Below, in pieces: positions 23,473-32,136 of a stretch of DNA of 36,086 nt. How positions within the stretch are numbered: position 1 is the first letter of the stretch; each line of letters begins with the position of its first letter. The notes under the pieces were generated by a model. That model ran no database searches. It was not told the DNA's origin and was given only the letters and a program-made list of their open reading frames with translations. Source of the stretch: JAGXFP01 sp039714535 (GTDB lineage: Bacteria > Desulfobacterota > Desulfobulbia > Desulfobulbales > JAGXFP01); NCBI GenBank assembly GCA_039714535.1, contig JBDLJC010000039.1:1-36086 (forward strand), in the 5' to 3' direction. The translations under genes were made by a program, and so were the position numbers.

Positions 23473-24237
23473 TCAATTCAACAAACGGCTCAGCACCAAA
23501 GGATCTTCTTCTGTCACCACCACTGTATGCTCAAAATGAGCAGAAGGCTTCCTGTCTGCGGTAAGTACCGTCCAGCCATCCTTCAGAACCTCAACATCGT
23601 AAGTCCCAACATTGACCATTGGTTCAATGGCCAAGGCCATCCCAGCAACCAGACGCGGGGTTCGCTCTTTTCGTTCGTAATTGGGAATCTCAGGGGCCTC
23701 ATGCAGTTGGCTGCCGATACCATGGCCAACAAACTGCCGCACAACCGAAAACCCTTGACCTTCGACATATTGTTGCACAGCCCGAGATAAATCGTTTATC
23801 CGATTACCAACCCGAACCTGATCGATAGCCAATTCAAGAGATTGTCTGGTGACATCAATCAATTTCTGTTTATTGGCAGAAATTGAACCTACCGGCAGTG
23901 TTACCGCCGAGTCACCGTAAAAACCATTTAACTTAATGCCGAAGTCAATACTGAGGATATCACCATCCTGCAAAACCACGCGTTTGGAAGGGATACCGTG
24001 GACTACTTCTTCATTAATCGAAACACATAAACTCCCGGGAAATCCCCGATAGCCCTTAAAAGCCGGCTCCGCCCCATGCTGTCGGGCAAACTTTTCAGCC
24101 CATATATCAAGCTGGAGAGTAGTAAGTCCAGGCCTAATCTTATCAGTAAGCATGGCCAGGGTCGCAGCGACAATCTGATTTGCTTCCAGCATTTTCTGAA
24201 CCTCGCTGGAGGATTTCAGATTGATTGTCCGCCCCAT
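23473..24237 (-). CDS. map: methionine aminopeptidase, type I
   Basis: 254 residues. It removes N-terminal Met from nascent proteins. All five metal ligands of the pita-bread fold are visible: D98 (SIDFG), D109 (YGDSA), H172 (GHGIG), E205 (AIEPM) and E236 (HFEHT); H80 in VVHGIP is the conserved substrate-pocket His. There is no N-terminal zinc or SH3 extension, so it is the short type Ia enzyme. It lies directly after secY (17 bp) with no adk between them. Confidence 0.97.
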   Translation of the reverse strand: MGRTINLKSSSEVQKMLEANQIVAATLAMLTDKIRPGLTTLQLDIWAEKFARQHGAEPAFKGYRGFPGSLCVSINEEVVHGIPSKRVVLQDGDILSIDFGIKLNGFYGDSAVTLPVGSISANKQKLIDVTRQSLELAIDQVRVGNRINDLSRAVQQYVEGQGFSVVRQFVGHGIGSQLHEAPEIPNYERKERTPRLVAGMALAIEPMVNVGTYDVEVLKDGWTVLTADRKPSAHFEHTVVVTEEDPLVLSRLLN

Positions 24238-24254
24238 ACGTAACTAGCCCTGTT

Positions 24255-25565
24255 TTACCGACGCCCCTTGATCTTGCCGCTTTTCAACAAACCATCATAA
24301 TTCCGCATGACAGTGTGCGACTCAACCTGGGAAATAGTATCTATTGCAACTCCGACAATAATCAACAAGGCCGTGCCCCCGAAATAAAAGGGCACATTCA
24401 ACTCGTTAATCAATATTGTTGGCAACACACAGACCAGACTAACGTAAATCGCCCCAATAACGGTGAGACGAACGACAATCTTGTCAATAAATTCAGCCGA
24501 ACGTTTTCCTGGTCTGATGCCGGGGATAAAGCCACCATTCTTCTTCAGGTTTTCAGCAACATCAACCGGATTGAACGTAACCGCCGTATAGAAAAAACAG
24601 AAAAATACGATAAAGCCAACGTACATCAAGGTCCAAGACAGGCTGCCCCACTGTAAATAAGCGGTTATCTGTTGAACCCAGTCAACCTTTACGAAACCGC
24701 CAATGGTGGCCGGAAACATCATTATCGATGAAGCAAAGATCGGTGGAATAACGCCCGACATATTAATCTTCAAGGGCAGGTGCGACTGTTGACCGCCATA
24801 CATCTGACGTCCGACAACCCTCTTAGCGTACTGAATAGGAATTCTCCGCTGGGCAGTCTCAAAGTAGACAATAATCGCGATTACGCCGAACATCATCGCC
24901 AATAAGATCGGGATAAAGATAAAGGTCATATCACCGGCACTGACCATCTTTGCCGTCTTGGCCATTGCAGCTGGCATTCTGGCAACAATACCAGCGGTAA
25001 TAATCAATGAAATACCATTACCTATGCCCCGCTCCGTCATCTGCTCGCCAAGCCACATGATAAAGGCGGTACCCGAAGTCAGGGTAAGGATGGTCATCAG
25101 CCTGAAGCCCCAGCCGGCCGAAGTAACAATCATGGCGCCGCCCGAAGGGGCCGCCATACTCTCAAGCCCAATACTAATAAACAGTCCCTGAATCAGGCTC
25201 AGTACCACCGTGGCATAACGGGTATACTGGGTGATTTTATGACGACCGCTCTCACCCTCTTTGGACAACGCTTCCAGCTGCGGCACAACAACGGTCAATA
25301 ACTGAAAAATAATGGAGGCACTGATATATGGCATAATGCCAAGGGCGAAAATTGAAAAGTTCTCCAAAGCACCACCGGAAAACATATTGAACATATCGAA
25401 AAGGGTGCCAGCGTTCTTCTGGAAAAAAGCCGCAAGGGCCTCTCCATTAATCCCAGGTGTCGGGATCTGAACCCCGATTCTGTATACAGCCAGCATCAGC
25501 AGGGTATAAGTCACCCTGCGCCGCAGTTCAGGAATATTGGCAGCATTCTGCAATCCAGCCTGCAT
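24255..25565 (-). CDS. secY: preprotein translocase subunit SecY
   Basis: 436 residues, the expected length with ten membrane spans. Family phrases include the N-terminal ELRRRVTYTLLMLAVYRIG, the plug-region GALENFSIFALGIMPYI, the GGQQSHLPLKINMSGVIPPI loop in two parts, and the ending VESHTVMRNYDGLL. It forms the protein-conducting channel with SecE and SecG and receives SecA or ribosomes on its cytoplasmic loops. It starts 3 bp after the rplO stop, the usual spc-operon position, so membrane insertion capacity is coexpressed with ribosomal proteins. Confidence 0.98.
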   Translation of the reverse strand: MQAGLQNAANIPELRRRVTYTLLMLAVYRIGVQIPTPGINGEALAAFFQKNAGTLFDMFNMFSGGALENFSIFALGIMPYISASIIFQLLTVVVPQLEALSKEGESGRHKITQYTRYATVVLSLIQGLFISIGLESMAAPSGGAMIVTSAGWGFRLMTILTLTSGTAFIMWLGEQMTERGIGNGISLIITAGIVARMPAAMAKTAKMVSAGDMTFIFIPILLAMMFGVIAIIVYFETAQRRIPIQYAKRVVGRQMYGGQQSHLPLKINMSGVIPPIFASSIMMFPATIGGFVKVDWVQQITAYLQWGSLSWTLMYVGFIVFFCFFYTAVTFNPVDVAENLKKNGGFIPGIRPGKRSAEFIDKIVVRLTVIGAIYVSLVCVLPTILINELNVPFYFGGTALLIIVGVAIDTISQVESHTVMRNYDGLLKSGKIKGRR

Positions 25566-25568
25566 CTA

Positions 25569-26009
25569 TTAACCCTCTATTGTTCCGCCAGCTGCTTCAA
25601 TCTTCTTACGGGCAGATTCGCTCAGTTTGTCAACCGCAACAGTCAGCGATTTACTAAGTTCACCATTGCCCAAAACCTTGACCAGCTTAAATTTCTTGGC
25701 CACTAAACCTGCATCAATGAGGGCGGCAAGATCAATCTTGGTTCCAGCTTCAAAAACATCCAAATCATTAACATTAACAATAGCAAAATCCTTACGAAAG
25801 ATATTGTTAAAGCCACGCTTGGGGATTCTTCTCTGCAAAGGCATTTGACCGCCTTCAAAACCAGGCTTAATACTACTACCGGAACGGGCTTTATAACCCT
25901 TATGGCCTCTGGTAGCTGTTTTACCCCGACCGGAACCCTGGCCACGACCAACTCTTTTTTTATTCTTTCTGGAACCAGGATTTGGCGAAAGATTACCTAA
26001 TGTAAGCAT
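25569..26009 (-). CDS. rplO: 50S ribosomal protein L15
   Basis: 146 residues. It begins MLTLGNLSPNPGSRKNKKR, followed by the Gly/Arg-rich GRGQGSGRGKTATRGHKG extension that penetrates 23S rRNA, then GFEGGQMPLQRRIPKRGF and a globular C-terminal half ending KKIEAAGGTIEG. It lies 2 bp after the rpmD stop and 3 bp before secY. Confidence 0.98.
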   Translation of the reverse strand: MLTLGNLSPNPGSRKNKKRVGRGQGSGRGKTATRGHKGYKARSGSSIKPGFEGGQMPLQRRIPKRGFNNIFRKDFAIVNVNDLDVFEAGTKIDLAALIDAGLVAKKFKLVKVLGNGELSKSLTVAVDKLSESARKKIEAAGGTIEG

Positions 26010-26011
26010 TT

Positions 26012-26188
26012 TTAACCCTCCACATGGATCAGGTGCTCAACTTTTTTGAGCATGCCCCGGATCTCAGGTGTATCCTTGCGGATCACTGTTTTATTTGTCT
26101 TGGTCAGCCCGAGACCAATCAAGGTGGCCCGTATCTTTTGATTGCTGCCAATCTTACTTTTTTTCAATGTTATCTTTATGTCGCTCAT
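26012..26188 (-). CDS. rpmD: 50S ribosomal protein L30
   Basis: 58 residues, translated directly from the ATG at 26186-26188 to the TAA at 26012-26014. It begins MSDIKITLKKSKIGSNQK and continues ATLIGLGLTKTNKTV; the IGxxxxxxxTLxGLGLxK pattern is the L30 signature. Its conserved position between rpsE and rplO confirms it. An 81-bp gap separates it from rpsE. Confidence 0.97.
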   Translation of the reverse strand: MSDIKITLKKSKIGSNQKIRATLIGLGLTKTNKTVIRKDTPEIRGMLKKVEHLIHVEG

Positions 26189-26269
26189 ATCTCTTATCTC
26201 GACCTGTCAAACTATGACTTACAGAACAATCAATCAAATGTTCCGCTCTTACCTAATTTATAAAGGCGA

Positions 26270-26776
26270 TTAGGACGTAATTTCTTCAACTGTCTTGCCC
26301 CGTCTGGCCGCAATCTGCTCAGCAGATTTCAACCTCTGGAGACCATCAATTGTTGCTTTCACCAGATTATGGGGATTATTAGACCCAAGACATTTTGTCA
26401 AAATGTTATTCACACCAGCAGCCTCAAGGACCGCACGAACAGCACCACCTGCGATCACCCCGGTGCCAGCAGAGGCAGGTTTAAGCATTACCTTACCAGC
26501 CCCGAACTTACCATCAATTGCATGAGGGATACTGGTATCAGTAATGGCTACCTTCCCCATAGCCTTGGTGGCATTGTCGATACCTTTGCGAATCGCATCA
26601 GGTACCTGATTGGCTTTACCAAGACCGTGTCCAACCTTGCCTTTACCATCACCAACTACGCAAATAGCACTAAAGCTGAAGCGACGACCACCTTTTACGA
26701 CCTTGGCGGTACGGTTAATAAATACGACTTTTTCTATAAGCTGGTCACCAGCTTTATCATTCTTAAAGTTTGACAA
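26270..26776 (-). CDS. rpsE: 30S ribosomal protein S5
   Basis: 168 residues. The double-stranded RNA-binding-like N-terminal half has VVFINRTAKVVKGGRRFSF and VVGDGKGKVGHGLGKA; the C-terminal half has ASAGTGVIAGGAVRAVLEAAG and ends with a short helical tail. S5 helps mRNA unwinding and decoding fidelity. It sits between rplR and rpmD. Confidence 0.98.
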   Translation of the reverse strand: MSNFKNDKAGDQLIEKVVFINRTAKVVKGGRRFSFSAICVVGDGKGKVGHGLGKANQVPDAIRKGIDNATKAMGKVAITDTSIPHAIDGKFGAGKVMLKPASAGTGVIAGGAVRAVLEAAGVNNILTKCLGSNNPHNLVKATIDGLQRLKSAEQIAARRGKTVEEITS

Positions 26777-26823
26777 GGTTCACCCCCAATCTTAACTTAA
26801 TTAGCTTTCTACGAAACTTACTA

Positions 26824-27189
26824 TCAGAACTTCAAGCCACCCTCGCGGGCGCCGTCTGACAATGATTTGATCCGACCATGATAGAGGAAACCACCTCGAT
26901 CAAATACCGCTTTTTTAATACCCTGCTGCTTGGCTTTTTCAGCCAAGGCCAAACCAACCTTCTGAGCCATAGCCTTTTTACCACCTTCAGTAGCACCTTG
27001 AAGATTTTTATCAAGGGTAGAGGCTGCAACCAGGGTCTGCCCAGCAACATCATCAATTAACTGTCCGTAGATATGCTTTGCACTCTTAAAAACTCGCAGT
27101 CGCGGGCAATCACTTGTGCCACTTATTTTTTTTCTGATCCGCTTTATTCGCTTAAGACGGGCAATTACTTTCGGATTTGTCTTCGCCAT
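26824..27189 (-). CDS. rplR: 50S ribosomal protein L18
   Basis: 121 residues from the ATG at 27187-27189 (MAKTNPKVIARLKRIKRIR). The open frame runs 14 codons further upstream, but this start gives the usual length and has AGG at proper spacing. The 5S rRNA-binding segments RLRVFKSAKHIYGQLIDD and VFDRGGFLYHGRIKSLSDGA are present. It lies between rplF and rpsE. Confidence 0.97.
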   Translation of the reverse strand: MAKTNPKVIARLKRIKRIRKKISGTSDCPRLRVFKSAKHIYGQLIDDVAGQTLVAASTLDKNLQGATEGGKKAMAQKVGLALAEKAKQQGIKKAVFDRGGFLYHGRIKSLSDGAREGGLKF

Positions 27190-27298
27190 TACTTTGCCTA
27201 AATAATTTAGATTTAACTTAAAATTCTGCACGACTCGGCAATATCAAGGCCGCCATCTATCGCCAGAACAATCTATCTAGATCAACAGGTGTTGATGC

Positions 27299-27835
27299 TT
27301 ATTTCGCAGCAGACTTACCAGCTTTTCTAACTATGTGCTCATCAGCATACCGGATACCTTTACCTTTATATGGTTCAGGTTTACGGATACTGCGTATTTT
27401 GGCTGCAGTCTGGCCGAGGAGTTCCTTGTCGATACTATCAAGGGTCAGATCACTCTTATCAGCGGAGGCTGAAACACCTTTCGGCAAGCCAAATTCAACC
27501 GGATTAGAGTAACCGACATTAAGAGTCAAAGTGCTACCTGAAACTGAAACCCTGTACCCAACCCCTTCAACAATCAATTTTTTCTGAAAACCCTTATCAA
27601 CTCCAACAACCATATTGTCAATCAGGCTCCGAAAAAGACCGGAAAAGGCATCAGTACGCTTGCTGTCGTCTTTACATTTGACAAGCAGGAATTCACCATC
27701 AGCAGCTACTTCAATCTCAGGCCGGACATCACGCTCCAAGGTTCCCTTGGGTCCGGTAACTTTAACATGCGTCCCCTTGATATCAACCTTTACAGCACTA
27801 GGAACAGGGATAGGTTTACTGCCAATCCTGGACAT
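27299..27835 (-). CDS. rplF: 50S ribosomal protein L6
   Basis: 178 residues with two similar alpha/beta repeats. It begins MSRIGSKPIPVPSAVKVD; the GPKGTLERD turn is in the first repeat. The C-terminal signature reads RKPEPYKGKGIRYADEH, followed by a basic tail. L6 lies near the sarcin-ricin loop and factor-binding site. It is flanked by rpsH and rplR as usual. Confidence 0.98.
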   Translation of the reverse strand: MSRIGSKPIPVPSAVKVDIKGTHVKVTGPKGTLERDVRPEIEVAADGEFLLVKCKDDSKRTDAFSGLFRSLIDNMVVGVDKGFQKKLIVEGVGYRVSVSGSTLTLNVGYSNPVEFGLPKGVSASADKSDLTLDSIDKELLGQTAAKIRSIRKPEPYKGKGIRYADEHIVRKAGKSAAK

Positions 27836-27875
27836 GAATATTCTCCAAATTCAATTAACGTCTTAACTAAAAAAA

Positions 27876-28274
27876 TTACCAAACTTCACAGAGCAGTTCA
27901 CCGCCAACCCGCATCTTCCTGGCCTGGCGATCGGTCATAACCCCCTTGGATGTAGACACTATACCTATACCCAGTCCACTCATAACCTTAGGGATATTAT
28001 CGGCATTAACGTACCGACGACAACCTGGCTTACTAACCCTGCGCAAACCGATTATGACTTTGTCATTGCTCTCGTCGTACTTGAGGTCAATACTCAGGAC
28101 GCCCTGCACATCATCTTTCTGAATGTGAAAGTCGTTAATATAACCTTCTTCCTTCAAGATTTTGGCCACACTGACCTTAAGTTTTGAAAGAGGCATATCC
28201 ACACTATCAAACTTAACCATACAGGCATTTCTTACCCTGGTAAGCATGTCTGCCAGGGGATCACTCATTGCCAT
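27876..28274 (-). CDS. rpsH: 30S ribosomal protein S8
   Basis: 132 residues. It begins MAMSDPLADMLTRVRNA and ends with the S8 signature VSTSKGVMTDRQARKMRVGG followed by ELLCEVW. S8 binds helix 21 of 16S rRNA; in E. coli it also represses the spc operon, which is untested here. GAGGAG precedes the ATG at 28272-28274. Confidence 0.98.
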   Translation of the reverse strand: MAMSDPLADMLTRVRNACMVKFDSVDMPLSKLKVSVAKILKEEGYINDFHIQKDDVQGVLSIDLKYDESNDKVIIGLRRVSKPGCRRYVNADNIPKVMSGLGIGIVSTSKGVMTDRQARKMRVGGELLCEVW

Positions 28275-28320
28275 AACTATTACTCCTCAGCTAGAACTTC
28301 CTACAAAAGATATTAATCGG

Positions 28321-28506
28321 TTACCAGCTAGACTTGGTAACACCTGTTATCTCGCCATGGTTCGCCAGAGATCTGAAACAAATCCGGCAGACACCAAACT
28401 TCCTGATAAACCCACGTGGCCTGCCACAAAGCGGACAACGATTGTAAGCCCGAACCGAGAACTTAGGTTTACGCTGACTCTTCGCGATTAAAGATTTTTT
28501 AGCCAA
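28321..28506 (-). CDS. rpsN: 30S ribosomal protein S14, zinc type (type Z)
   Basis: 61 residues, the short zinc-binding form. It begins MAKKSLIAKSQRKPKF; C24, C27, C40 and C43 form the CPLC...CRIC zinc ribbon, and the end EITGVTKSSW is the family terminus. S14 assembles late in the 30S head. It lies between rplE and rpsH. The long zinc-free form typical of enterobacteria is not seen here. Confidence 0.98.
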   Translation of the reverse strand: MAKKSLIAKSQRKPKFSVRAYNRCPLCGRPRGFIRKFGVCRICFRSLANHGEITGVTKSSW

Positions 28507-28522
28507 ACCTCTTCCTCCTAAT

Positions 28523-29062
28523 CTATTTTCTGAAAGGCATTCCCAAGGCTTTTAACAAAAAACGCCCTTCATCATCACTCTTGGCAGAGGTCCCGATGGA
28601 AATGTTAAGTCCCTTGATCTTATCTATTTTATCGTAATCAATTTCCGGGAAGATAATATGCTCTTTAATACCCATGGCATAATTACCATTACCATCAAAA
28701 GCCTTAAATGATATTCCCCGGAAATCACGAACCCTAGGTAAAGCTACATTTATCAACTTACTCAAGAAATCCCACATCTTATCGCCACGCAGGGTAACCC
28801 GACAACCAATGGGCATCCCCTCCCGAAGCTTAAATGTCGCAATAGATTTCTTAGCTTTGGTAACAACAGCTTTCTGCCCGGCAATCTGGGTCAGTTCGTT
28901 AACGGCACCCTCAATAATTTTGGGGTTTTGTACCGCCTCGCCAAGTCCCATATTAAGGACAATCTTTGTCAAATTCGGCACCTGCATAGAACTGCTATAA
29001 CCGAATTCCTTTATAAGCTGCGGTACGCAGTTATCACCGTAATGTTCTTTTATCCCAGCCAT
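28523..29062 (-). CDS. rplE: 50S ribosomal protein L5
   Basis: 179 residues. Recognisable segments are PNLTKIVLNMGLGEA, the AVVTKAKKSIATFKLREGMPI region, VTLRGDKMWDFLSKLI and the C-terminal GTSAKSDDEGRFLLKALGMPF. L5 binds 5S rRNA and contacts P-site tRNA and S13. It lies 29 bp after rplX and 16 bp before rpsN. Confidence 0.98.
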   Translation of the reverse strand: MAGIKEHYGDNCVPQLIKEFGYSSSMQVPNLTKIVLNMGLGEAVQNPKIIEGAVNELTQIAGQKAVVTKAKKSIATFKLREGMPIGCRVTLRGDKMWDFLSKLINVALPRVRDFRGISFKAFDGNGNYAMGIKEHIIFPEIDYDKIDKIKGLNISIGTSAKSDDEGRFLLKALGMPFRK

Positions 29063-29091
29063 TTATATCTCCAAAAACCGTTAAACCTTGA

Positions 29092-29415
29092 TCAGGCCGC
29101 GGCTTCAACTGATTCGCCACATTTTTTACAGATCCGGACCTTCGCACCATCATCCAGAACCTTAAAACCAACCCTCGTTGCCTTGGAACACTTGGGGCAA
29201 AGCAACATCACATTCGAAACATCAATAGATGCTTCCTTTTCGACAATACCGCCCTGCTGATTGGCCATGTTCGGCTTGGTATGCCGCTTGATCATATTAA
29301 CCTTCTCAACAATGACCTGATCGGTATCACGGAAGGCCTTGATAACCTTGCCGACCATACCCTTGTCCTTGCCGGCAATGATCTCAACCTGATCACTTAG
29401 CTTAATCTTTTTCAT
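29092..29415 (-). CDS. rplX: 50S ribosomal protein L24
   Basis: 107 residues. The N-terminal KOW motif is VEIIAGKDKGMVGKV; the C-terminal part has a zinc-ribbon-like pair LLCPKCSKATRVGFK and RICKKCGESVE, frequent in bacterial L24. L24 starts 50S assembly at the 5' end of 23S rRNA. A 93-bp gap with a small inverted repeat separates it from rplN upstream. Confidence 0.98.
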   Translation of the reverse strand: MKKIKLSDQVEIIAGKDKGMVGKVIKAFRDTDQVIVEKVNMIKRHTKPNMANQQGGIVEKEASIDVSNVMLLCPKCSKATRVGFKVLDDGAKVRICKKCGESVEAAA

Positions 29416-29452
29416 CTTGCAGCCTATTTTTGTATGTCTGTTGCCATAAACT

Positions 29453-29479
29453 GTAAGGCCTTAAAACAAGAAGCCTTAC
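29453..29479. repeat. 7-bp inverted repeat between rplN and rplX
   Basis: GTAAGGC (29453-29459) and GCCTTAC (29473-29479) are exactly complementary with a 13-base spacer. There is no T-run on the coding strand, so it could be a weak mRNA hairpin. No function assigned. Confidence 0.35.
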
Positions 29480-29508
29480 TAAATTATAAAAATATCGATA
29501 ATGACTGA

Positions 29509-29877
29509 TCAAAGAACTTCAGGGGCCAACGATACAATCTTCATATATCCCTTGGGACGAAGCTCCCGCGCAACCGGACCGAAAATACGAGTGCCAATCG
29601 GCTCACCGCTAGCGCCCAGCAAAACCGCAGAGTTATCATCAAACTTAACCCAGGTATCGTCCATCCTGCGTAATTCCTTAGCGGTCCGAACAACGACAGC
29701 TTTCAGCACATCGCCTTTGTTAACTTTTGCGTTCGGAATCGCCTCTTTCACGGTAACAACAATAACATCACCGATACGAGCATAGCGCCGCTTACTACCG
29801 CCCAGAACCTTAATACAAAGGACCTTCTTGGCTCCGCTATTATCCGCAACATTTAATACTGATTCTGTTTGTATCAT
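29509..29877 (-). CDS. rplN: 50S ribosomal protein L14
   Basis: 122 residues, standard length. It begins MIQTESVLNVADNSGAKKV and has the signature YARIGDVIVVTVKEAIPNAKV (in two parts), AVVVRTAKELRR, the NSAVLL strand and the end MKIVSLAPEVL. L14 forms an intersubunit bridge with 16S h14. It lies between rpsQ (98-bp gap) and rplX. Confidence 0.98.
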   Translation of the reverse strand: MIQTESVLNVADNSGAKKVLCIKVLGGSKRRYARIGDVIVVTVKEAIPNAKVNKGDVLKAVVVRTAKELRRMDDTWVKFDDNSAVLLGASGEPIGTRIFGPVARELRPKGYMKIVSLAPEVL

Positions 29878-29975
29878 ATCTCCACCGCCATTATGCAGTC
29901 TCCCGTCTTACTAAACCTGATGCCAGCCAAAACAGACACCATTCTCAAACAAAACGAAGAGGGGTTGCAGGGTAT

Positions 29976-30242
29976 TTATTGGGCCCGCTCTACGATTTCA
30001 CGGAGTCGCCATCTTTTGTTTTTACTGAGCGGCCGACATTCTTCAATCGTTACTTTATCGCCAACATTACAGTTATTTTCAGGATCATGGACCATGAATT
30101 TAACATGTCGCCGCATAAATTTACCGTAGAGTTTATGCTTCACTAATTGCTCGGTTTGAACAACAACACTCTTGTCCATTTTGGTGCTTACCACCACCCC
30201 AGACATCGACCTTTTCTTTCTATTGGTTTCCACTTCAGCCAT
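29976..30242 (-). CDS. rpsQ: 30S ribosomal protein S17
   Basis: 88 residues, an OB-fold protein. Family segments are RSMSGVVVSTKMDKSVVVQ, FMVHDPENNCNVGDKVTIEE and CRPLSKNKRWRL. S17 binds the 5' domain of 16S rRNA early in assembly. It follows rpmC by 53 bp and precedes rplN. Confidence 0.98.
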   Translation of the reverse strand: MAEVETNRKKRSMSGVVVSTKMDKSVVVQTEQLVKHKLYGKFMRRHVKFMVHDPENNCNVGDKVTIEECRPLSKNKRWRLREIVERAQ

Positions 30243-30295
30243 CTTAGCAATCCTGTCTAATCTTTTTTTCTGCAGTTAAACCGAGACTATTATAA

Positions 30296-30499
30296 TCAGC
30301 TGCTCGCCTCTGCTCTCTGTTTCTCTCCGGCCAAAGTCTTCACGCGGGCAACATCTTTTTTTAACTGACTTAATTTAGCCGTATTCTCTAATGGGCGAAT
30401 GCCATGCTGAAACCTTAATTTGAAAATCTCCTCAGCAAGATCCTTCTCCTTAGCAACAAGATCCTCAACGCTAAGTTCGCGCAATTCACTGGCCTTCAT
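30296..30499 (-). CDS. rpmC: 50S ribosomal protein L29
   Basis: 67 residues, two antiparallel helices. It begins MKASELRELSVEDLVAKEK and contains KLRFQHGIRPLENTAKL, the L29 motif. It sits at the polypeptide exit where trigger factor and SRP dock. Its ATG overlaps the rplP stop by four bases (ATGA at 30496-30499), so the pair is translationally coupled. Confidence 0.98.
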   Translation of the reverse strand: MKASELRELSVEDLVAKEKDLAEEIFKLRFQHGIRPLENTAKLSQLKKDVARVKTLAGEKQRAEASS

Positions 30500-30912
30500 A
30501 TTGTTGTACTCCTGGTGATTATCTTTGTTGCGAAAGGAAGCTTGGCGGCAGCTAGCTGTAAAGCCCTGACTGCCAATTCTTCCTCAATCCCGCCAATCTC
30601 GTACAGAACTTTACCCGGTTTGATTTTAGCAACCCAACCTTCCGGGCTACCCTTACCCTTACCCATTCTGGTTTCAGCGGGTTTTTTGGTTACAGGTACA
30701 GCGGGAAAAACCCTGATCCACATCTGGCCACCCCGCTTAATCTTCCGGTTAATCGCAATACGAGCTGCCTCAATCTGGCGGGAACTCATCTTGCCGCACT
30801 CAACGGCCTTAAGGGCAACATCTCCAAAGGAGATACTTGAACCCCGTATGGCTTTGCCATTCATCCGGCCCTTAAAGCATTTTCTGAATTTTACTTTCTT
30901 AGGACTTAACAT
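30496..30912 (-). CDS. rplP: 50S ribosomal protein L16
   Basis: 138 residues. It begins MLSPKKVKFRKCFKGR and has ISFGDVALKAVECG, RQIEAARIAINRKIKRGGQM, the ETRMGKGKG motif and PGKVLYEIGGI. L16 shapes the A-site finger and peptidyl-transferase region. It shares an ATGA overlap with rpmC and follows rpsC by 56 bp. Confidence 0.98.
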   Translation of the reverse strand: MLSPKKVKFRKCFKGRMNGKAIRGSSISFGDVALKAVECGKMSSRQIEAARIAINRKIKRGGQMWIRVFPAVPVTKKPAETRMGKGKGSPEGWVAKIKPGKVLYEIGGIEEELAVRALQLAAAKLPFATKIITRSTTI

Positions 30913-30968
30913 GTCTACGCCTCGTCAATGCAGAGGATTGTTTCTTCTTTAGATACCAGCCACAAAAC

Positions 30969-31619
30969 CTATTGCTCTGTAGCAAGCTCGGACTCAGAAA
31001 GGATCTCGCCTTTGAATATCCAGACCTTTACCCCAATCAAACCATATGTGGTATGGGCTTCGGCGAAACCATAATCGATATCTGCCCGCAGGGTATGCAA
31101 TGGCACCCGACCCTCACGGGTCCATTCGCATCTCGACATTTCAGCGCCACCGAGACGTCCAGAGCAGGACACCTTAATACCTTTCGCGCCGAACTTCAAG
31201 GCAACATTAACGGCCTTTTTCATGACACGCCGAAATGCCATTCGTCGCTCCAGCTGCATGGCGATATTTTCGGCCACCAACTGAGCATCGGCCTCAGGGC
31301 GACGTACTTCTTGAATATCAACATGACACTCGCGGTTGGAAAACTTGTCAAGGTCACGTTTAAGGGCCTCGATTTCAGCGCCTTTTTTACCAATAACAAT
31401 TCCTGGCCGGGCAGTATGAATCTTTACCCGAACTTTTTCACCGGTTCTTGCTATCTCAATCTTGGCAACACCGGCATGATAAAGTCGCTTCTTAAGATAT
31501 TTTCGGATCTTCTGATCCTCAATCAAGAAAGTGGCGTAATCACGGTCCGCATACCAAATTGAATTCCAGGTCTTAACGATGTTAAGTCTTAACCCTATAG
31601 GATTAACTTTCTGGCCCAA
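30969..31619 (-). CDS. rpsC: 30S ribosomal protein S3
   Basis: 216 residues. It begins MGQKVNPIGLRLNIVKTW; the KH domain contains TARPGIVIGKKGAEIEALK and the C-terminal domain has CSGRLGGAEMSRCEWTREG. S3 lines the mRNA entry tunnel and contributes to helicase activity. It is separated by 96 bp from rplV. Confidence 0.98.
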   Translation of the reverse strand: MGQKVNPIGLRLNIVKTWNSIWYADRDYATFLIEDQKIRKYLKKRLYHAGVAKIEIARTGEKVRVKIHTARPGIVIGKKGAEIEALKRDLDKFSNRECHVDIQEVRRPEADAQLVAENIAMQLERRMAFRRVMKKAVNVALKFGAKGIKVSCSGRLGGAEMSRCEWTREGRVPLHTLRADIDYGFAEAHTTYGLIGVKVWIFKGEILSESELATEQ

Positions 31620-31715
31620 AACAAACCCTCCATGAACTTAAATTCCGTTTTTTATAGTTGGGGCAGTGAATCATACCCGCGATGAAACCGCAGGGGAGAT
31701 TCTCCTGGACAATTA

Positions 31716-32048
31716 TTATTGCTCATCAAGAACCACAGTGATGTGGCTCGATCTTTTTAATATCCGCGAGGCCCTTCCCTGGGCGCGTGGCATAATTCTC
31801 TTCAGCATCGGACCACCGTCAATAAAGATCGTCTTAACATAAAGAGTATCCACATCAATCGCCTCGTTTTGACTGGCGTTAGCCAACGCCGACTCAATAA
31901 CCTTGCGCAGGATACGAGCACCTTTTTTCGGCATAAAGCGCAGTGTATTCAACGCAGAATCAACGCTCTTCCCCCTAATCAGGTCCGCAACCAAGCGTGC
32001 TTTCTGCGGGGAAATTCTAATTTGTCTGGCAAGTGCCTTAGCTTCCAT
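31716..32048 (-). CDS. rplV: 50S ribosomal protein L22
   Basis: 110 residues. It begins MEAKALARQIRISPQKARLVAD; the extended hairpin VDTLYVKTIFIDGGPMLKRI and the signature RAQGRASRILKRSSHITVVL are present, the hairpin lining the exit tunnel. It lies between rpsS (88-bp gap) and rpsC. Confidence 0.98.
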   Translation of the reverse strand: MEAKALARQIRISPQKARLVADLIRGKSVDSALNTLRFMPKKGARILRKVIESALANASQNEAIDVDTLYVKTIFIDGGPMLKRIMPRAQGRASRILKRSSHITVVLDEQ

Positions 32049-32136
32049 TTTTAATTATCTCCATGCAACGACTTTTACTAAAACCCGTACGAGGCCTTTT
32101 CATCGACACTGGGTCCGAAAACATCAGGAAAACTTA

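Noticed and set aside
24238..24254. Missing adk between secY and map as evidence of deletion
   Set aside because: Many bacteria lack adk at this position and the junction is a normal tight operon spacing.
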